Position numbers and translations under genes: made by a program
The notes under the pieces: generated by a model
What the model was told of the DNA's origin: nothing
The model's database searches: none
Seen by the model: only the letters and a program-made list of their open reading frames with translations
Part shown: one piece after another, positions 1 through 8,423 of the stretch
Layout: the number at the start of each line of letters is the position of its first letter
Position numbering within the stretch: position 1 is the stretch's first letter
Assembly (NCBI RefSeq): GCF_900169715.1
Contig: NZ_LT835161.1
Span: forward strand, 558,001-622,000
Source of the DNA: Kocuria massiliensis
Lineage (GTDB): Bacteria; Actinomycetota; Actinomycetes; Actinomycetales; Micrococcaceae
Direction: 5' to 3'
DNA length: 64,000 nt

Positions 1-497
1 GTGTATGCCTCCTCCAGCTGATCCACGGTAACCTTGTATTCCTGGTCCGAGCCGGCGAAGACTTCGACCGGGCGCCCGCCGGCTAGCCGGATAGCTTCCG
101 GGTAGGTGGTCCAATACGGCGCAGGAAGGAGGACGTCGTCTCCTTCATCGATCACGGTCGCAAACGCCTGATAGACCGCCTGCTTACCGCCATTGGTCAC
201 GATCACCTGCGAGGGGTCCACCGAGTAGCCAGAATCGCGCAGGGTCTTCTCCGCAATGGCGCGCTTGAGTTCCGGCAGGCCCGTGGCGGGCGTATACCGG
301 AAGTTCGAGGGGTCGTTCAGTGCTTCTCGCGCGGCGTCCACGATGGGGGCGGGGGTCGGAAAGTCCGGCTCGCCTGCCCCAAATCCGATCACCGGGCGAC
401 CTTCGGCCTTGAGCGCCTTCGCTTTGGAATCGACGGCGAGTGTGGCAGAGGGTGCGATGGCCGCGATGCGCGAGGAGATGCGCTCGTGAGTGGACAT
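1..497 (-). CDS. Class I aminotransferase, aspartate aminotransferase-like (partial, 3' end cut)
   Basis: PLP-dependent aminotransferase of fold type I, probably aspartate:2-oxoglutarate aminotransferase of the I-gamma group; cytosolic. I translated the minus strand: it starts [13 protein letters not shown] at 497 and stays open to the window edge, giving 165 codons of an expected 400 or so. Seen: the N-terminal GFGAGEPDF substrate-loop motif (about residues 38-46), [10 protein letters not shown] (cofactor phosphate region) and [10 protein letters not shown]. The PLP lysine lies beyond the edge. The start is the first ATG after a plausible promoter; its Shine-Dalgarno (GAAAGTGA) is weak. An aminotransferase divergent from tRNA-Trp and secE is usual in Micrococcaceae. 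The exact amino-acid substrate is inferred from the motifs only. Confidence 0.85.
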   Translation of the reverse strand, partial: MSTHERISSRIAAIAPSATLAVDSKAKALKAEGRPVIGFGAGEPDFPTPAPIVDAAREALNDPSNFRYTPATGLPELKRAIAEKTLRDSGYSVDPSQVIVTNGGKQAVYQAFATVIDEGDDVLLPAPYWTTYPEAIRLAGGRPVEVFAGSDQEYKVTVDQLEEAY

Positions 498-535
498 GAT
501 GTTCACTTTCGTTGAGGACGGGGACGGTGATACCC

Positions 536-564
536 ATCATAGGTGCCAAGGCGGGAACGACACA
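536..564 (-). promoter_or_regulatory. Candidate promoter of the aminotransferase gene
   Basis: Read on the minus strand: TGTGTC, 17 bases, TATGAT. The -10 is good, the -35 poor. It lies about 40 bases before the ATG at 497. Confidence 0.35.
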
Positions 565-638
565 CGCTCGTGACCAGGCTGTGGACGACCGTTCAGGCTT
601 CGCATGGGGCTTCATGTTCCAGAGTGATCCACGGCAAA

Positions 639-667
639 TTGCGATGATTCGGCAAACTCGCTAAAGT
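639..667 (+). promoter_or_regulatory. Promoter for tRNA-Trp (and perhaps secE-nusG)
   Basis: TTGCGA, 17 bases, TAAAGT: a good sigma-70/SigA match at ideal spacing, about 85 bases before the mature tRNA 5' end. The transcript could continue through the tRNA into secE-nusG, since no terminator is seen after the tRNA. Confidence 0.6.
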
Positions 668-752
668 GAACGTTCGGTGCTCGCCACCGCGGATCGCTCA
701 TGCCTGCAAGGCAACGAGGTGATGCGAAACGGCGAACGACGGTCTCCGTCGA

Positions 753-825
753 AGGGCAGTGGCGCAATTGGTAGCGCAGCGGTCTCCAAAACCGCAGGTT
801 GCAGGTTCGAGTCCTGTCTGCCCTG
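753..825 (+). tRNA. trpT: tRNA-Trp (CCA anticodon)
   Basis: A complete cloverleaf reads by eye. The acceptor stem pairs AGGGCAG with CTGCCCT, the D arm pairs GCGC with GCGC, the anticodon arm is GCGGT-CTCCAAA-ACCGC with anticodon CCA at 786-788, and the T arm has GCAGG-TTCGAGT-CCTGT. The discriminator is G825; the 3' CCA is not encoded (GCAT follows), so it must be added after transcription. tRNA-Trp just before secE is the standard actinobacterial arrangement. Confidence 0.97.
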
Positions 826-861
826 CATATTCATCCCCTCACGAAGACCTCATTCGTGGCA

Positions 862-886
862 TATAGTCGAGAACGTTGCACAACGT
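862..886 (+). promoter_or_regulatory. Candidate -10 box and adjoining inverted repeat before secE
   Basis: TATAGT at 862-867 is a good -10 with a poor -35 (TCACGA, 839-844). Just downstream, where transcription would begin, is ACGTTG-CA-CAACGT (873-886), a 6-bp inverted repeat with a 2-base centre. It could be an operator or only chance; no regulator is known to me for it. Confidence 0.35.
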
Positions 887-919
887 CCAAGCCATAACGT
901 CAGAAAGGGGCGGTACCGA

Positions 920-1204
920 ATGGCTAGAGCTGCCGCTACGGGAGCCGCCGAGGAAGATGCCAGCACGAGCAAGCGCGGCTTCTTCGGACGTATTCTTTTA
1001 TTTTTCAAGCAGGTCATTGCCGAACTTAAAAAGGTCGTCAGCCCCACTCGGCGCGAATTGGCAAACTACGTCGTCATCGTCCTGGTGTTCGTGGCCTTCA
1101 TGATGTTGCTGATCTTTGGCCTGGACTACCTCTTCGGCCAGGGAACATTCTGGCTCTTCGGTGACGGAACCTTCGGGCAAAAGCCCGCCGGCGGCCAAGG
1201 CTAA
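920..1204 (+). CDS. secE: Preprotein translocase subunit SecE
   Basis: Small subunit of the SecYEG protein-conducting channel in the cytoplasmic membrane; it clamps SecY, which is encoded at 53648. The 94-aa protein has a charged N-terminal extension (1-20), the amphipathic SecE helix around VIAELKKVVSPTRRE (32-46) and one membrane span at about 49-70. Single-span SecE is normal outside enterobacteria. I chose ATG 920 because AGAAAGGGGCGG stands just before it; the open frame reaches upstream across the tRNA but has no basis there. It is followed by nusG, as in nearly all bacteria, and probably shares its transcript. Confidence 0.96.
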   Translation: MARAAATGAAEEDASTSKRGFFGRILLFFKQVIAELKKVVSPTRRELANYVVIVLVFVAFMMLLIFGLDYLFGQGTFWLFGDGTFGQKPAGGQG

Positions 1205-1288
1205 GTCCAGACCATTCAGACGATCTCGTCTGGCGACCAGGTGTTTGGTTGCGCGGGCGTGAGAACCCCCAAGAAAGCAGGAAACGCA

Positions 1289-2137
1289 GTGTCCGAGCAG
1301 GAACTCGAGAACTCCGCCGAAAACCAGGTTGAAGAGGCCTCGCCCGAGCAGGCTGAGCAGGCCGCGGCTGCGGAGCAGTCCAGCCAGTCCGGATTCGAAC
1401 AAACGGAATCGGCCCTGGTCTCCTCCGCGCAGGAAGATTCCGCGGCCTCTGACGACGCTTCCGATGACTTCGATGACACGGTTCAGGACGCGGCGGATGC
1501 GGCAGACGCAGCCGACGAGGTCGATCCGATGCAGGAATTCCGTTCCAAGTTGCGCCGTCAGGAGGGCGACTGGTTCGTCATCCATACCTACGCGGGCTAC
1601 GAAAATCGGGTGAAAACTAACCTGACCACGCGTGCTCAGTCGATGAACATGGAGGACGATCTCTTCGAGATCCAGGTCCCCATGGAAGAGGTCGTCGAGA
1701 TTAAGAACGGTCAGCGGAAGACCGTGCGCCGTGTGCGCATCCCCGGTTACGTGCTGGTACGCATGAACCTGACCGATGAGTCGTGGGGCGTCGTCCGCCA
1801 CACCCCGGGTGTCACCGGATTCGTGGGCCAAGATGCCTACAACCCGGTGCCGTTGCGACTCGATGAGGTCGTCGACATGCTCGCACCGGTCTTCGAGGCC
1901 GAGCAGGCCGAGGCGGCCAAGGAAGCAGGCGAGCCCATCCCGGAGGCGGTTGCGCCGCAGCTCAATGTCGGCTTCGAGGTTGGCGAATCCGTCATCGTCA
2001 AGGAAGGTCCGTTCGAGACGCTTCCGGCGACGATTTCCGAGATCAAGCCCGAGGCTCAGCAGCTCGTGGTCCTCGTCTCCCTGTTCGAACGCGAGACGCC
2101 CGTGACCTTGAGCTTCAATCAGGTCACCAAGATCTAA
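1289..2137 (+). CDS. nusG: Transcription termination/antitermination protein NusG
   Basis: RNA polymerase-associated elongation factor; its N-terminal domain binds the polymerase clamp and its C-terminal KOW domain contacts Rho or ribosomal S10. The protein is 282 aa, well over the 180 or so of E. coli, because of an acidic, Ala/Glu/Asp-rich N-terminal extension of about 90 residues, usual in actinobacteria. The NGN domain begins near [19 protein letters not shown] (about 93) and the KOW domain covers about 227-282 ([19 protein letters not shown]). The start is GTG 1289 with AGCAGGAAACGCA before it; the frame is open from 1241, but that start lacks a ribosome site. Lies 84 bp after secE. Confidence 0.95.
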   Translation: MSEQELENSAENQVEEASPEQAEQAAAAEQSSQSGFEQTESALVSSAQEDSAASDDASDDFDDTVQDAADAADAADEVDPMQEFRSKLRRQEGDWFVIHTYAGYENRVKTNLTTRAQSMNMEDDLFEIQVPMEEVVEIKNGQRKTVRRVRIPGYVLVRMNLTDESWGVVRHTPGVTGFVGQDAYNPVPLRLDEVVDMLAPVFEAEQAEAAKEAGEPIPEAVAPQLNVGFEVGESVIVKEGPFETLPATISEIKPEAQQLVVLVSLFERETPVTLSFNQVTKI

Positions 2138-2160
2138 GATTCCATCTGGAAACCGTCGGC

Positions 2161-2189
2161 GCGGCTCCTTCCCACGTGGGGAGGGCCGC
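2161..2189 (+). terminator. Hairpin terminator after nusG
   Basis: GCGGC-CCTTCCC pairs with GGGGAGG-GCCGC around an ACGT loop, 23 bases after the nusG stop. No good U run follows (GTCGTCGCGTT), so read-through into rplK is possible. Confidence 0.55.
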
Positions 2190-2249
2190 GTCGTCGCGTT
2201 AAAGGGTGAGATTCGTCCCCTCAGGTGGAGAATCAGCGAAGGCAAGGTC

Positions 2250-2255
2250 TAAGAT
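2250..2255 (+). promoter_or_regulatory. Possible -10 box for rplK-rplA
   Basis: TAAGAT in the 240-bp gap between nusG and rplK; no convincing -35 at 16-18 bases upstream. Given as the best candidate only. Confidence 0.25.
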
Positions 2256-2377
2256 GGTGATCGCGTGTGCTCGTTAAGCTTTGGCGAGCCTCCACGCCGG
2301 GTCGCCGCGCCACGGTGACCCACCGCCGCCGTACGCTCCTGTGCGACGGTCAGCCCCGTTTACGAAAAGGACCTCCA

Positions 2378-2806
2378 TTGGCTCCCAAGAAAAAGGTCTC
2401 AGGCCTGATTAAGCTGCAGATCCAGGCAGGCGCCGCTAACCCGGCACCTCCGGTCGGCCCCGCGCTCGGTCAGCACGGCGTCAACATCATGGAATTCTGC
2501 AAGGCATACAACGCTGCAACGGAATCCATGCGCGGAAACGTGATCCCCGTGGAAATCACGGTCTACGAAGACCGTTCCTTCACGTTCATCACCAAGACCC
2601 CTCCGGCCGCCGACCTCATCAAGAAGGCCGCCGGCGTCGCAAAGGGTTCCGGTGTTCCCCACACCAACAAGGTGGGCAAGATTTCGATGGATCAGGTCCG
2701 CGAAATCGCCGAGACCAAGATGCCGGACCTCAACGCCAATGATCTCGACGCCGCGTCGAAGATCGTTGCCGGAACCGCCCGTTCGATGGGCATCACCGTC
2801 GAGTAA
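2378..2806 (+). CDS. rplK: 50S ribosomal protein L11
   Basis: Forms the GTPase-associated stalk base with 23S rRNA and the L10-L7/L12 complex; target region for thiopeptides. The protein is 142 aa, the normal length. The Pro-rich hinge and flexible N domain ([21 protein letters not shown]) are intact, and the rRNA-binding C domain ends with [11 protein letters not shown]. The start is TTG 2378 (then APKKKVSG, as in other L11) with AAAAGGACC eight bases upstream; the longer open frame from 2267 adds an Arg-rich stretch not found in L11. L11 and L1 form a pair, with a 132-base gap before rplA. Confidence 0.95.
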   Translation: MAPKKKVSGLIKLQIQAGAANPAPPVGPALGQHGVNIMEFCKAYNAATESMRGNVIPVEITVYEDRSFTFITKTPPAADLIKKAAGVAKGSGVPHTNKVGKISMDQVREIAETKMPDLNANDLDAASKIVAGTARSMGITVE

Positions 2807-2846
2807 TTCCCTACTAGGGATTTCTCGAAATAGACCATAAATTAAG

Positions 2847-2883
2847 CCCGCGTACGTCGCGGGAGGCCCCACACGAAGGGGCC
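2847..2883 (+). promoter_or_regulatory. Two hairpins between rplK and rplA
   Basis: CCCGCG-TACGT-CGCGGG (2847-2863) and GGCCCC-ACACGAA-GGGGCC (2865-2883) stand one base apart in the rplK-rplA gap. L1 is known to repress its own operon in other bacteria by binding mRNA; these stems could be that site or a partial attenuator. The role is inferred. Confidence 0.35.
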
Positions 2884-2938
2884 GGTGGCAGGGCCCGCGC
2901 GGTCCGAGAGACCACAACTGCACAAGGAGAAATAGCAG

Positions 2939-3634
2939 ATGGCACAGCGCAGCAAAGCGTACAAGGAAGCCGCAGCCAAGATTGAGCAGGACAAGCTCTA
3001 CGGCATCGGCGAAGCAATCGCCAAGGCTCAGGAGATCAACTCCTCCAAGGCCGACGCGACCGTTGAGGTCGCCCTTCGCCTTTCGGTTGACCCCCGTAAG
3101 GCGGATCAGATGGTTCGCGGCACCGTGAACCTGCCGAATGGCACCGGTAAGACCGCCCGCGTGGTCGTCTTCGCTCAGGGTGACAAGGCCGCAGCGGCAG
3201 AAGAAGCCGGTGCTGACTTTGTCGGTTCGGACGAGCTCATTGCCAAGGTTGCTGACGGTTGGGTCGACTTCGACGCCGCCGTGGCTACCCCGGACATGAT
3301 GGGCAAGGTCGGCCGCCTCGGTAAGGTCCTCGGCCCCCGTAACCTCATGCCGAACCCGAAGACCGGCACGGTCACGATGGACGTCGTCAAGGCCGTTGGC
3401 GACATCAAGGGCGGCAAGATCGACTTCCGTGTCGACCGCAACGCCAACCTTCACTTCATCATCGGTAAGGCCTCGTTCGATGCCGCTCAGTTGGAAGAGA
3501 ACTTCCGCGCGGCTCTCGAAGAGATCGTTCGTTTGAAGCCGTCCTCCTCGAAGGGCCGCTACATTTCGAAGGTCACCGTGGCTACCACGTTCGGCCCCGG
3601 CGTTCCCGTCGACCCCTCGGTTGCCGAGAAGTAA
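2939..3634 (+). CDS. rplA: 50S ribosomal protein L1
   Basis: Mobile L1 stalk protein at the ribosomal E site, binding 23S rRNA helix 76-78; usually also the translational repressor of the L11-L1 operon. 231 aa, typical. Seen: the signature [22 protein letters not shown] and the C-terminal [24 protein letters not shown] 2939 follows AAGGAGAAATAGCAG, an excellent ribosome site. A strong terminator at 3685 ends the operon. Confidence 0.97.
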   Translation: MAQRSKAYKEAAAKIEQDKLYGIGEAIAKAQEINSSKADATVEVALRLSVDPRKADQMVRGTVNLPNGTGKTARVVVFAQGDKAAAAEEAGADFVGSDELIAKVADGWVDFDAAVATPDMMGKVGRLGKVLGPRNLMPNPKTGTVTMDVVKAVGDIKGGKIDFRVDRNANLHFIIGKASFDAAQLEENFRAALEEIVRLKPSSSKGRYISKVTVATTFGPGVPVDPSVAEK

Positions 3635-3684
3635 GACGTTCCCCGCCGCGCCGGAGGTTGCCTGAGCACCTGCGGCACAGCATG

Positions 3685-3719
3685 AAGGCCCCGATCATCG
3701 ATGTGATGATCGGGGCCTT
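3685..3719 (+). terminator. Terminator after rplA
   Basis: Perfect 15-bp stem AAGGCCCCGATCATC / GATGATCGGGGCCTT with a five-base loop, then GTCAT. Marks the end of rplK-rplA. Confidence 0.85.
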
Positions 3720-3791
3720 GTCATATCCAACCGGCGTGGAGAGGTAGGCGACGTAGACTAGAGGGGTTGTACTCGGTGAGGAGTCGGTCGT

Positions 3792-4832
3792 ATGGGCTTG
3801 GAATTCAGGGGCATCGAAAAGAATTTCGGTGGCGAGCCGGTACTGCGCGGCGTCGACCTCACGCTAGAGACCGGCAAGATGCTATCCGTCGTCGGGCCAT
3901 CCGGTGGAGGGAAGACCACTCTTGTGAGACTGGCCGCCGGGTTGGAGCGCCCCGATGCCGGACACGTCACCATCGAGGGTCGCCCGGTGCGCCTGGGCGA
4001 GATTTCCGTGGCATTCCAGGACACCCCGCTCTATCCACACTTGACGGTCTTGGAAAATGTGCTTTTTCCGCTCAAGCTCGCAGCCGGCCGCTCCCAGAAT
4101 GCAGGGGACATAGCGTCTCGGCGTCGTCGGGCTCACCAAGCGCTGGAGATGATGCGCATCGGTGAGCTTGGGCCCCGTCGTATTCACCAACTCTCCGGTG
4201 GGCAGCGTCAACGCGTCGGTATTGCCCGGGCCCTTGTGCGAGACGTCAACCTGTATCTCTTTGACGAGCCGCTGGCCCACCTGGATCCCGCGTTGGCGAG
4301 AGTCATTCGAGAAGATCTTCGTTCCGTTCAGCGTCAGCAAGGGCTCACCATGATGTATGTGACGCATCATTTGGAGGAAGCCTTCGCCTTGGGCGACACC
4401 GTAGCCGTTGTGAGGGACGGAATGGTGGAGCAGCTCGGGACTCCCTGGGAACTGTGGAACCAACCCGCGACGCGATTCGTTGGGGAGTTCCTGGGGAGTT
4501 ACCCCATGAACTTCGTGGAGTCGCCAACGGGAAAGCTTCTGGGTTTTAGACCCGAGCACTGTGTGGTCCGCTCGGTCCCCTCTGCGAGTCACGGCACGTC
4601 GATGACTGACGGGATCAGGACTCGAGTCCGCGTGACCGGATCCAGTTTCCTGGGCGAAGAAACCCTGCTCGATGTGGAATCTGAGTCTCAGCAGCAACGG
4701 CTGCGGGCGATCGTGCCTTCTTCGGAGAAGGCGGCAAGGGCCATGCGAGGGGAATGGGTTGAATTGTCCGTACCGCCAGGCCGCGTCCATGAGTTCGACG
4801 CGAAGACCGGAAACAGAGTTCTGGCATCTTAG
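3792..4832 (+). CDS. ABC transporter ATP-binding protein, sugar (CUT1/MalK-UgpC/MsiK) type, unpartnered
   Basis: Cytosolic ATPase that would power an ABC importer. 346 aa: Walker A GPSGGGKT (35-42), ABC signature LSGGQRQRVGIARAL (from 134), Walker B LYLFDEP (154-160), H-loop His in VTHHLEE (192), then a C-terminal TOBE region with GSYPMNFVE and LGFRPEH, the hallmarks of carbohydrate ATPases. GAGGAGT precedes ATG 3792. No permease or binding protein is adjacent; it stands alone between the rplA terminator and the L10 leader. Shared ATPases such as MsiK serve several sugar importers in actinomycetes, so it may act in trans. It might also serve ModAB at 9.7-11.4 kb, which lacks its own ATPase, but the sequence type does not favour that. 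Confidence 0.85.
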   Translation: MGLEFRGIEKNFGGEPVLRGVDLTLETGKMLSVVGPSGGGKTTLVRLAAGLERPDAGHVTIEGRPVRLGEISVAFQDTPLYPHLTVLENVLFPLKLAAGRSQNAGDIASRRRRAHQALEMMRIGELGPRRIHQLSGGQRQRVGIARALVRDVNLYLFDEPLAHLDPALARVIREDLRSVQRQQGLTMMYVTHHLEEAFALGDTVAVVRDGMVEQLGTPWELWNQPATRFVGEFLGSYPMNFVESPTGKLLGFRPEHCVVRSVPSASHGTSMTDGIRTRVRVTGSSFLGEETLLDVESESQQQRLRAIVPSSEKAARAMRGEWVELSVPPGRVHEFDAKTGNRVLAS

Positions 4833-4913
4833 GCGAGACCACAGAGAGTGAACTACACCGCATCTCAGGGTTCAGGGTGGTCCTCAGGGCACCGATGTGG
4901 TTTACTGGTAACA

Positions 4914-5081
4914 CCAAAGACCGCCGGTCGTATGTTTCTCATGCCCGTCAGGGTGTGTTTATCCGCCATAAGAGTTCCCGCAAGGAACGGCCAGCGCAGG
5001 TGAACGTGACACACTAACCTCCGTGCATTCTCATGTGCGTTGAGGGTTGCTGTGCCCCGCCATCTGCGCGGGGCATTTTTT
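4914..5081 (+). ncRNA. Ribosomal protein L10 leader with attenuator hairpin
   Basis: The leader starts with CCAAAGACCGCCGGTC and contains TTCCCGCAAGGAACGGCC and GCGCAGGTGA, blocks I recognise from actinobacterial L10 leaders; L10-L7/L12 binds this structure and represses its operon. It ends in a terminator-like stem, GCCCCGC / GCGGGGC (5054-5074), followed by ATTTTTT, 43 bases before the rplJ start. That position suits attenuation. The 5' limit is approximate; the region from 4833 to 4913 shows no gene. Confidence 0.8.
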
Positions 5082-5123
5082 GTAGGCTCATGGGCGTCCG
5101 GCAATCAGACCGGAAGGAGTACC

Positions 5124-5663
5124 ATGGCGACACCGGAAAAGGCAGCCGCTGTATCGGAGTTGAAGGAGCTTTTCTCCAACTCGGATGCCGCTGTTTTGAC
5201 TGAGTATCGTGGGCTCACCGTGGCAAAGCTCAAAGAGCTGCGCCGTTCCCTCGGTGAGAACGCTGAATATGCCGTGGTGAAGAACACGCTGACCGCCATT
5301 GCGGCCAGGGAAGCCGGCATCGAAGGCCTGAACTTCGATGACCTCAACGGCCCCACCGCCATCGCCTTCATCACCGGGGAACCGGTCGAGGCGACCAAGA
5401 GCCTGCGTGACTTCGCCAAGGACAACCCCCAGCTGGTCCTCAAGAGCGGTTACTTCGAAGGTAAGACGCTCAACGAGGACGACATCAAGAAGCTTGCGGA
5501 TCTTGAATCTCGCGAGGTGCTTCTGGCCAAGGTTGCAGGTGCCGCAAAGGGCACGCTGTCCAAGGCTGCTGCACTGTTCCAGGCACCGCTCTCCAAGACC
5601 GTTCGCACCGCAGAGGCCCTGCGCGCGAAGGTCGAGGAGCAGGGTGGAGAATCCGCTGCCTAA
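5124..5663 (+). CDS. rplJ: 50S ribosomal protein L10
   Basis: Stalk protein that anchors L7/L12 dimers to L11 and 23S rRNA and recruits translation factors. 179 aa, normal. Seen: the rRNA-binding N domain ([32 protein letters not shown]) and the C-terminal helix that carries the L7/L12 dimers. ATG 5124 has GGAAGGAGTACC just before it; the frame is open from 5040 but that would run through the attenuator. Expression is probably feedback-controlled through the leader. Confidence 0.97.
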   Translation: MATPEKAAAVSELKELFSNSDAAVLTEYRGLTVAKLKELRRSLGENAEYAVVKNTLTAIAAREAGIEGLNFDDLNGPTAIAFITGEPVEATKSLRDFAKDNPQLVLKSGYFEGKTLNEDDIKKLADLESREVLLAKVAGAAKGTLSKAAALFQAPLSKTVRTAEALRAKVEEQGGESAA

Positions 5664-5783
5664 GACGTCCCCGGACGTCATCAACGGGACACCGTTGGCC
5701 CTGCGCCTCAGCCTGGGGAGCAGGAGAACGCAAGATCCGTTGCGGGAATCCACCGCAACAAGACATGAGAAGGAGCCAAACAC

Positions 5784-6170
<387 letters not shown>

Positions 6171-6192
6171 TTCCTTCCGGAATTCTTTGGTT

Positions 6193-6226
6193 GAAGGCCT
6201 TCCCACCTTGCGGTGGGGAGGCCTTC
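6193..6226. terminator. Terminator between rplL and the convergent moeA
   Basis: Perfect 15-bp stem GAAGGCCTTCCCACC / GGTGGGGAGGCCTTC with a TTGC loop. The following sequence is C/T-rich; as the stem is symmetric it could also stop transcription arriving from the minus-strand moeA, which ends at 6275. Confidence 0.75.
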
Positions 6227-6274
6227 TCCCGTTTAACGGTTAGGCACCCTGCGAGTATCAAGGATCCGCGGGCC

Positions 6275-7474
6275 TCAGAAGGGTGATCGCAGGTGGATCA
6301 TTCCCACGACGGCGCCTTCGTCGGCTCCCTCATGAGGTATGAGAGCGAAGGCGTCGGCTGCGGCCAAGCCTGAGAGCATATGGGATTGAACTCGAGGCAA
6401 AGGCTCGATCATATGGCCTCGAAGGATACTCGGGATCAGCCGGACCCCGGACATGGACAGCGGTCCCACGGTCATCGCTACCCGAGCGTCGTGAACGGCT
6501 GGTTCTTCCCTGCCCATGAGTCCTGCCAGCGCAACCGGGGCGAAGGAATAGAGGGCGGTATACGCGGCCAACGGATTTCCTGGAAGCGCCAGAACGAGGC
6601 GGTCATTCGGGAGCTCGGCCAGCAAGGTGGGGTGGCCTGGCCGCATATCCACGGACGAGGCCAGGATTCGTGTGGCATTCTGCTCAATCACCTGTCGTGC
6701 AAAGTCTTGGCCGGACCCTCCGGAACCACCGGTGAGGATGAGTAACCGTTCCGACGACGTATCGATCCATTGCTCCACGGCGCGATAGTCGTCATGGAGT
6801 CTGTCGCAGTGGTTGACGGCGCCGCCCCACCCGGAGATGAGCGCCGGAAGCGAGTCGGAGAATGCGTCTCGGACCTCGCCAGGACGTGGTATTCCCCGTT
6901 CAATGACTTCGTTCCCGGTGAGGGCAAGAGCAACCGGAGTCGGGCGGAACACCGGTGCCGTATCGACGCCGCAGGCCCCCAGATGGGCGATATGGCGCGG
7001 GTTGAGGAAGGTTCCGGCCGGTAGGAGCAGACTTCCGAGGGGCAACTCTTCGCCTGTTCGTCGGATGTCTCGCCCCGGGACGATGTCGTGCCCGGGCTGA
7101 GGCCGAACATATCCGGAGTTTACGTGCGCGTGCTCCGACCGAAGAATCCCCTCGGTGCCCTCCGGCAAGAGCGAACCGGTGAGCACCGGACAGGCCGTTC
7201 CCGCGGCAACCGAGTGATGGCCACGATGAAGGTTTTCTCGACCGGAGGCCTCGTGGGGAGCGAAAAGAAGCCGCCACGGGGGCGGTCCCGACACCGCGTA
7301 TCCGTCCATCGCGGAAGAATCGAAATGTGGGATGGGTACGGGCGAATGGATGGGTTCGGCGAGGGTGTGGCCTAGAGCCGCGGACACGTCCAGATTCGTG
7401 GTCTCAGCGAGGCCACCGAGTCGCGATGCAGCGGCGTAGAGATCCTGGCGGGCCCCCTCCCAGGACTTCCTCAT
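6275..7474 (-). CDS. moeA: MoeA-like molybdopterin molybdenumtransferase (divergent copy)
   Basis: MoeA proteins insert molybdate into adenylylated molybdopterin. 399 aa. Seen: PHFDSSAMDGYA near 50 (MoeA domain III start), the MPT-binding region with TGGSGGSGQDF and the late PGNPLAAY. In canonical MoeA the first motif reads like SGGVSxGxxD, so this copy has an altered active-site loop; a canonical copy sits at 11376. The ATG at 7474 overlaps the mobA stop (ATGA), which fixes the start over the longer open frame. Last gene of moaA-moaD-mobA-moeA. It may be a specialised or weaker partner of the other MoeA; the enzyme role is inferred from family only. Confidence 0.85.
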   Translation of the reverse strand: MRKSWEGARQDLYAAASRLGGLAETTNLDVSAALGHTLAEPIHSPVPIPHFDSSAMDGYAVSGPPPWRLLFAPHEASGRENLHRGHHSVAAGTACPVLTGSLLPEGTEGILRSEHAHVNSGYVRPQPGHDIVPGRDIRRTGEELPLGSLLLPAGTFLNPRHIAHLGACGVDTAPVFRPTPVALALTGNEVIERGIPRPGEVRDAFSDSLPALISGWGGAVNHCDRLHDDYRAVEQWIDTSSERLLILTGGSGGSGQDFARQVIEQNATRILASSVDMRPGHPTLLAELPNDRLVLALPGNPLAAYTALYSFAPVALAGLMGREEPAVHDARVAMTVGPLSMSGVRLIPSILRGHMIEPLPRVQSHMLSGLAAADAFALIPHEGADEGAVVGMIHLRSPF

Positions 7475-8154
7475 GAGTCCTCCTCGCCGGTGACCGAAGT
7501 AAAGCCCAAAGTCACGGCATCCTCCCACGTATCGACGTCGGCTCCAGCCGCGTGAGGAATCGGCGCCTCCACGAGATTCAGCTTGGAGAGCCGTGACCGT
7601 ATCGACGCTCCAGCGGAATCGGGCCCGAAAGCTTGGAGTGCGGCGCTCCAACGAACCAAGCTCAGAAGCGGTTGCCAATGGTGATCGTCAATGCCGACGG
7701 CGGCGTCCACGGTCGCCTCCGTAGATTCGACTGCCTTGCGTAACGCGGTGAATCCGGGTCCCGACTGGGGCATATCCGCCGCCGTCAGATAAACCCATGG
7801 TTCGGTACGGGATTCTGCGTCGTCCTGCGGCGACAGCAGACGTCCCACAGCGACCAGCCCCGCATGGATTGCGGCGGCCGGCCCCGAAAAGGGCGGGTCC
7901 TCGCGGGTGACTGTGGTGCCCGCAGGCACGGGCAGGTCTTGAGGCCCCACGATGACGCATCGTTCACTGGGTACGTCTGCCCATCGGCTCAGCTCGCGGA
8001 GACTGTGCTCCAGCAAAGTACCCGAAGAATCGCGGAGTAGCGGCTTATCGGGAGTGGGTGCGGGAGCTGTGTGATGAAGGCGCGATGACCGCCCGCCGGC
8101 CAGTATGAGCGCAAAATATTCTCGGCGAATCACGGAGCCGTCATCCACCGGCAA
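7471..8154 (-). CDS. mobA: Molybdenum cofactor guanylyltransferase MobA-like (NTP transferase)
   Basis: Would attach GMP (or another nucleotide) to molybdopterin for dinucleotide-type molybdoenzymes. 227 aa. Seen: the nucleotide-binding start ALILAGGRSSRL at about 15-26, the later DKPLL that contacts the phosphate, and YLTAADMP, the metal-binding Asp motif. The start chosen is TTG 8154, overlapping the end of moaD by 14 bases, so the two are probably coupled; GGAG-like bases are weak here. Substrate specificity (GTP or CTP) cannot be told from the sequence. Confidence 0.85.
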   Translation of the reverse strand: MPVDDGSVIRREYFALILAGGRSSRLHHTAPAPTPDKPLLRDSSGTLLEHSLRELSRWADVPSERCVIVGPQDLPVPAGTTVTREDPPFSGPAAAIHAGLVAVGRLLSPQDDAESRTEPWVYLTAADMPQSGPGFTALRKAVESTEATVDAAVGIDDHHWQPLLSLVRWSAALQAFGPDSAGASIRSRLSKLNLVEAPIPHAAGADVDTWEDAVTLGFTSVTGEEDS

Positions 8155-8419
8155 AGGGGGGCATGATGTCCAGCCGGCCGGTGGACGGGACGGCGTCTTC
8201 CCGACGGGAGGATGTGCCGTCGACCAGGAAGGTGCACCGTGCGAAGACCTCCGTCAAGGTTTTTCCGGAGGCCCGACCTTCCGTGTGCGTGGAGCCAAGA
8301 TGTGCCAAAACATCCGCCAAGGTCGTAGGAGAGCCGTTGCCTAGGGCCGATATATCTAACTCTTCGGTCTCGACGCCGCGGGCCGCCTTGGCAGCGGCAA
8401 AATAGTGGACGGTCAACAC
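8141..8419 (-). CDS. moaD: Molybdopterin synthase sulfur carrier subunit MoaD
   Basis: Small ubiquitin-fold protein that carries the thiocarboxylate sulfur to MoaE to make molybdopterin from cPMP. 92 aa, ending in PPFAGG; the terminal Gly-Gly is the feature that is activated. Start: GTG 8419, reached by GGAGG eight bases upstream; the same frame opens at 8440 but that start would sit before the ribosome site and inside moaA. Four bases separate it from the moaA stop. Its partner MoaE is encoded at 13668 on the other strand. Confidence 0.9.
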   Translation of the reverse strand: MLTVHYFAAAKAARGVETEELDISALGNGSPTTLADVLAHLGSTHTEGRASGKTLTEVFARCTFLVDGTSSRREDAVPSTGRLDIMPPFAGG

Positions 8420-8423
8420 AGCG

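Noticed and set aside
2399-3454. Minus-strand frame across rplK-rplA
   Set aside because: Shadow of two clear ribosomal genes; its protein has no recognisable motif.
3792-4832. Reading the ABC ATPase as ModC
   Set aside because: The C-terminal part has PMNFVE and FRPEH of sugar-type ATPases, not a Mop domain, and it is 5 kb from modAB behind other operons.
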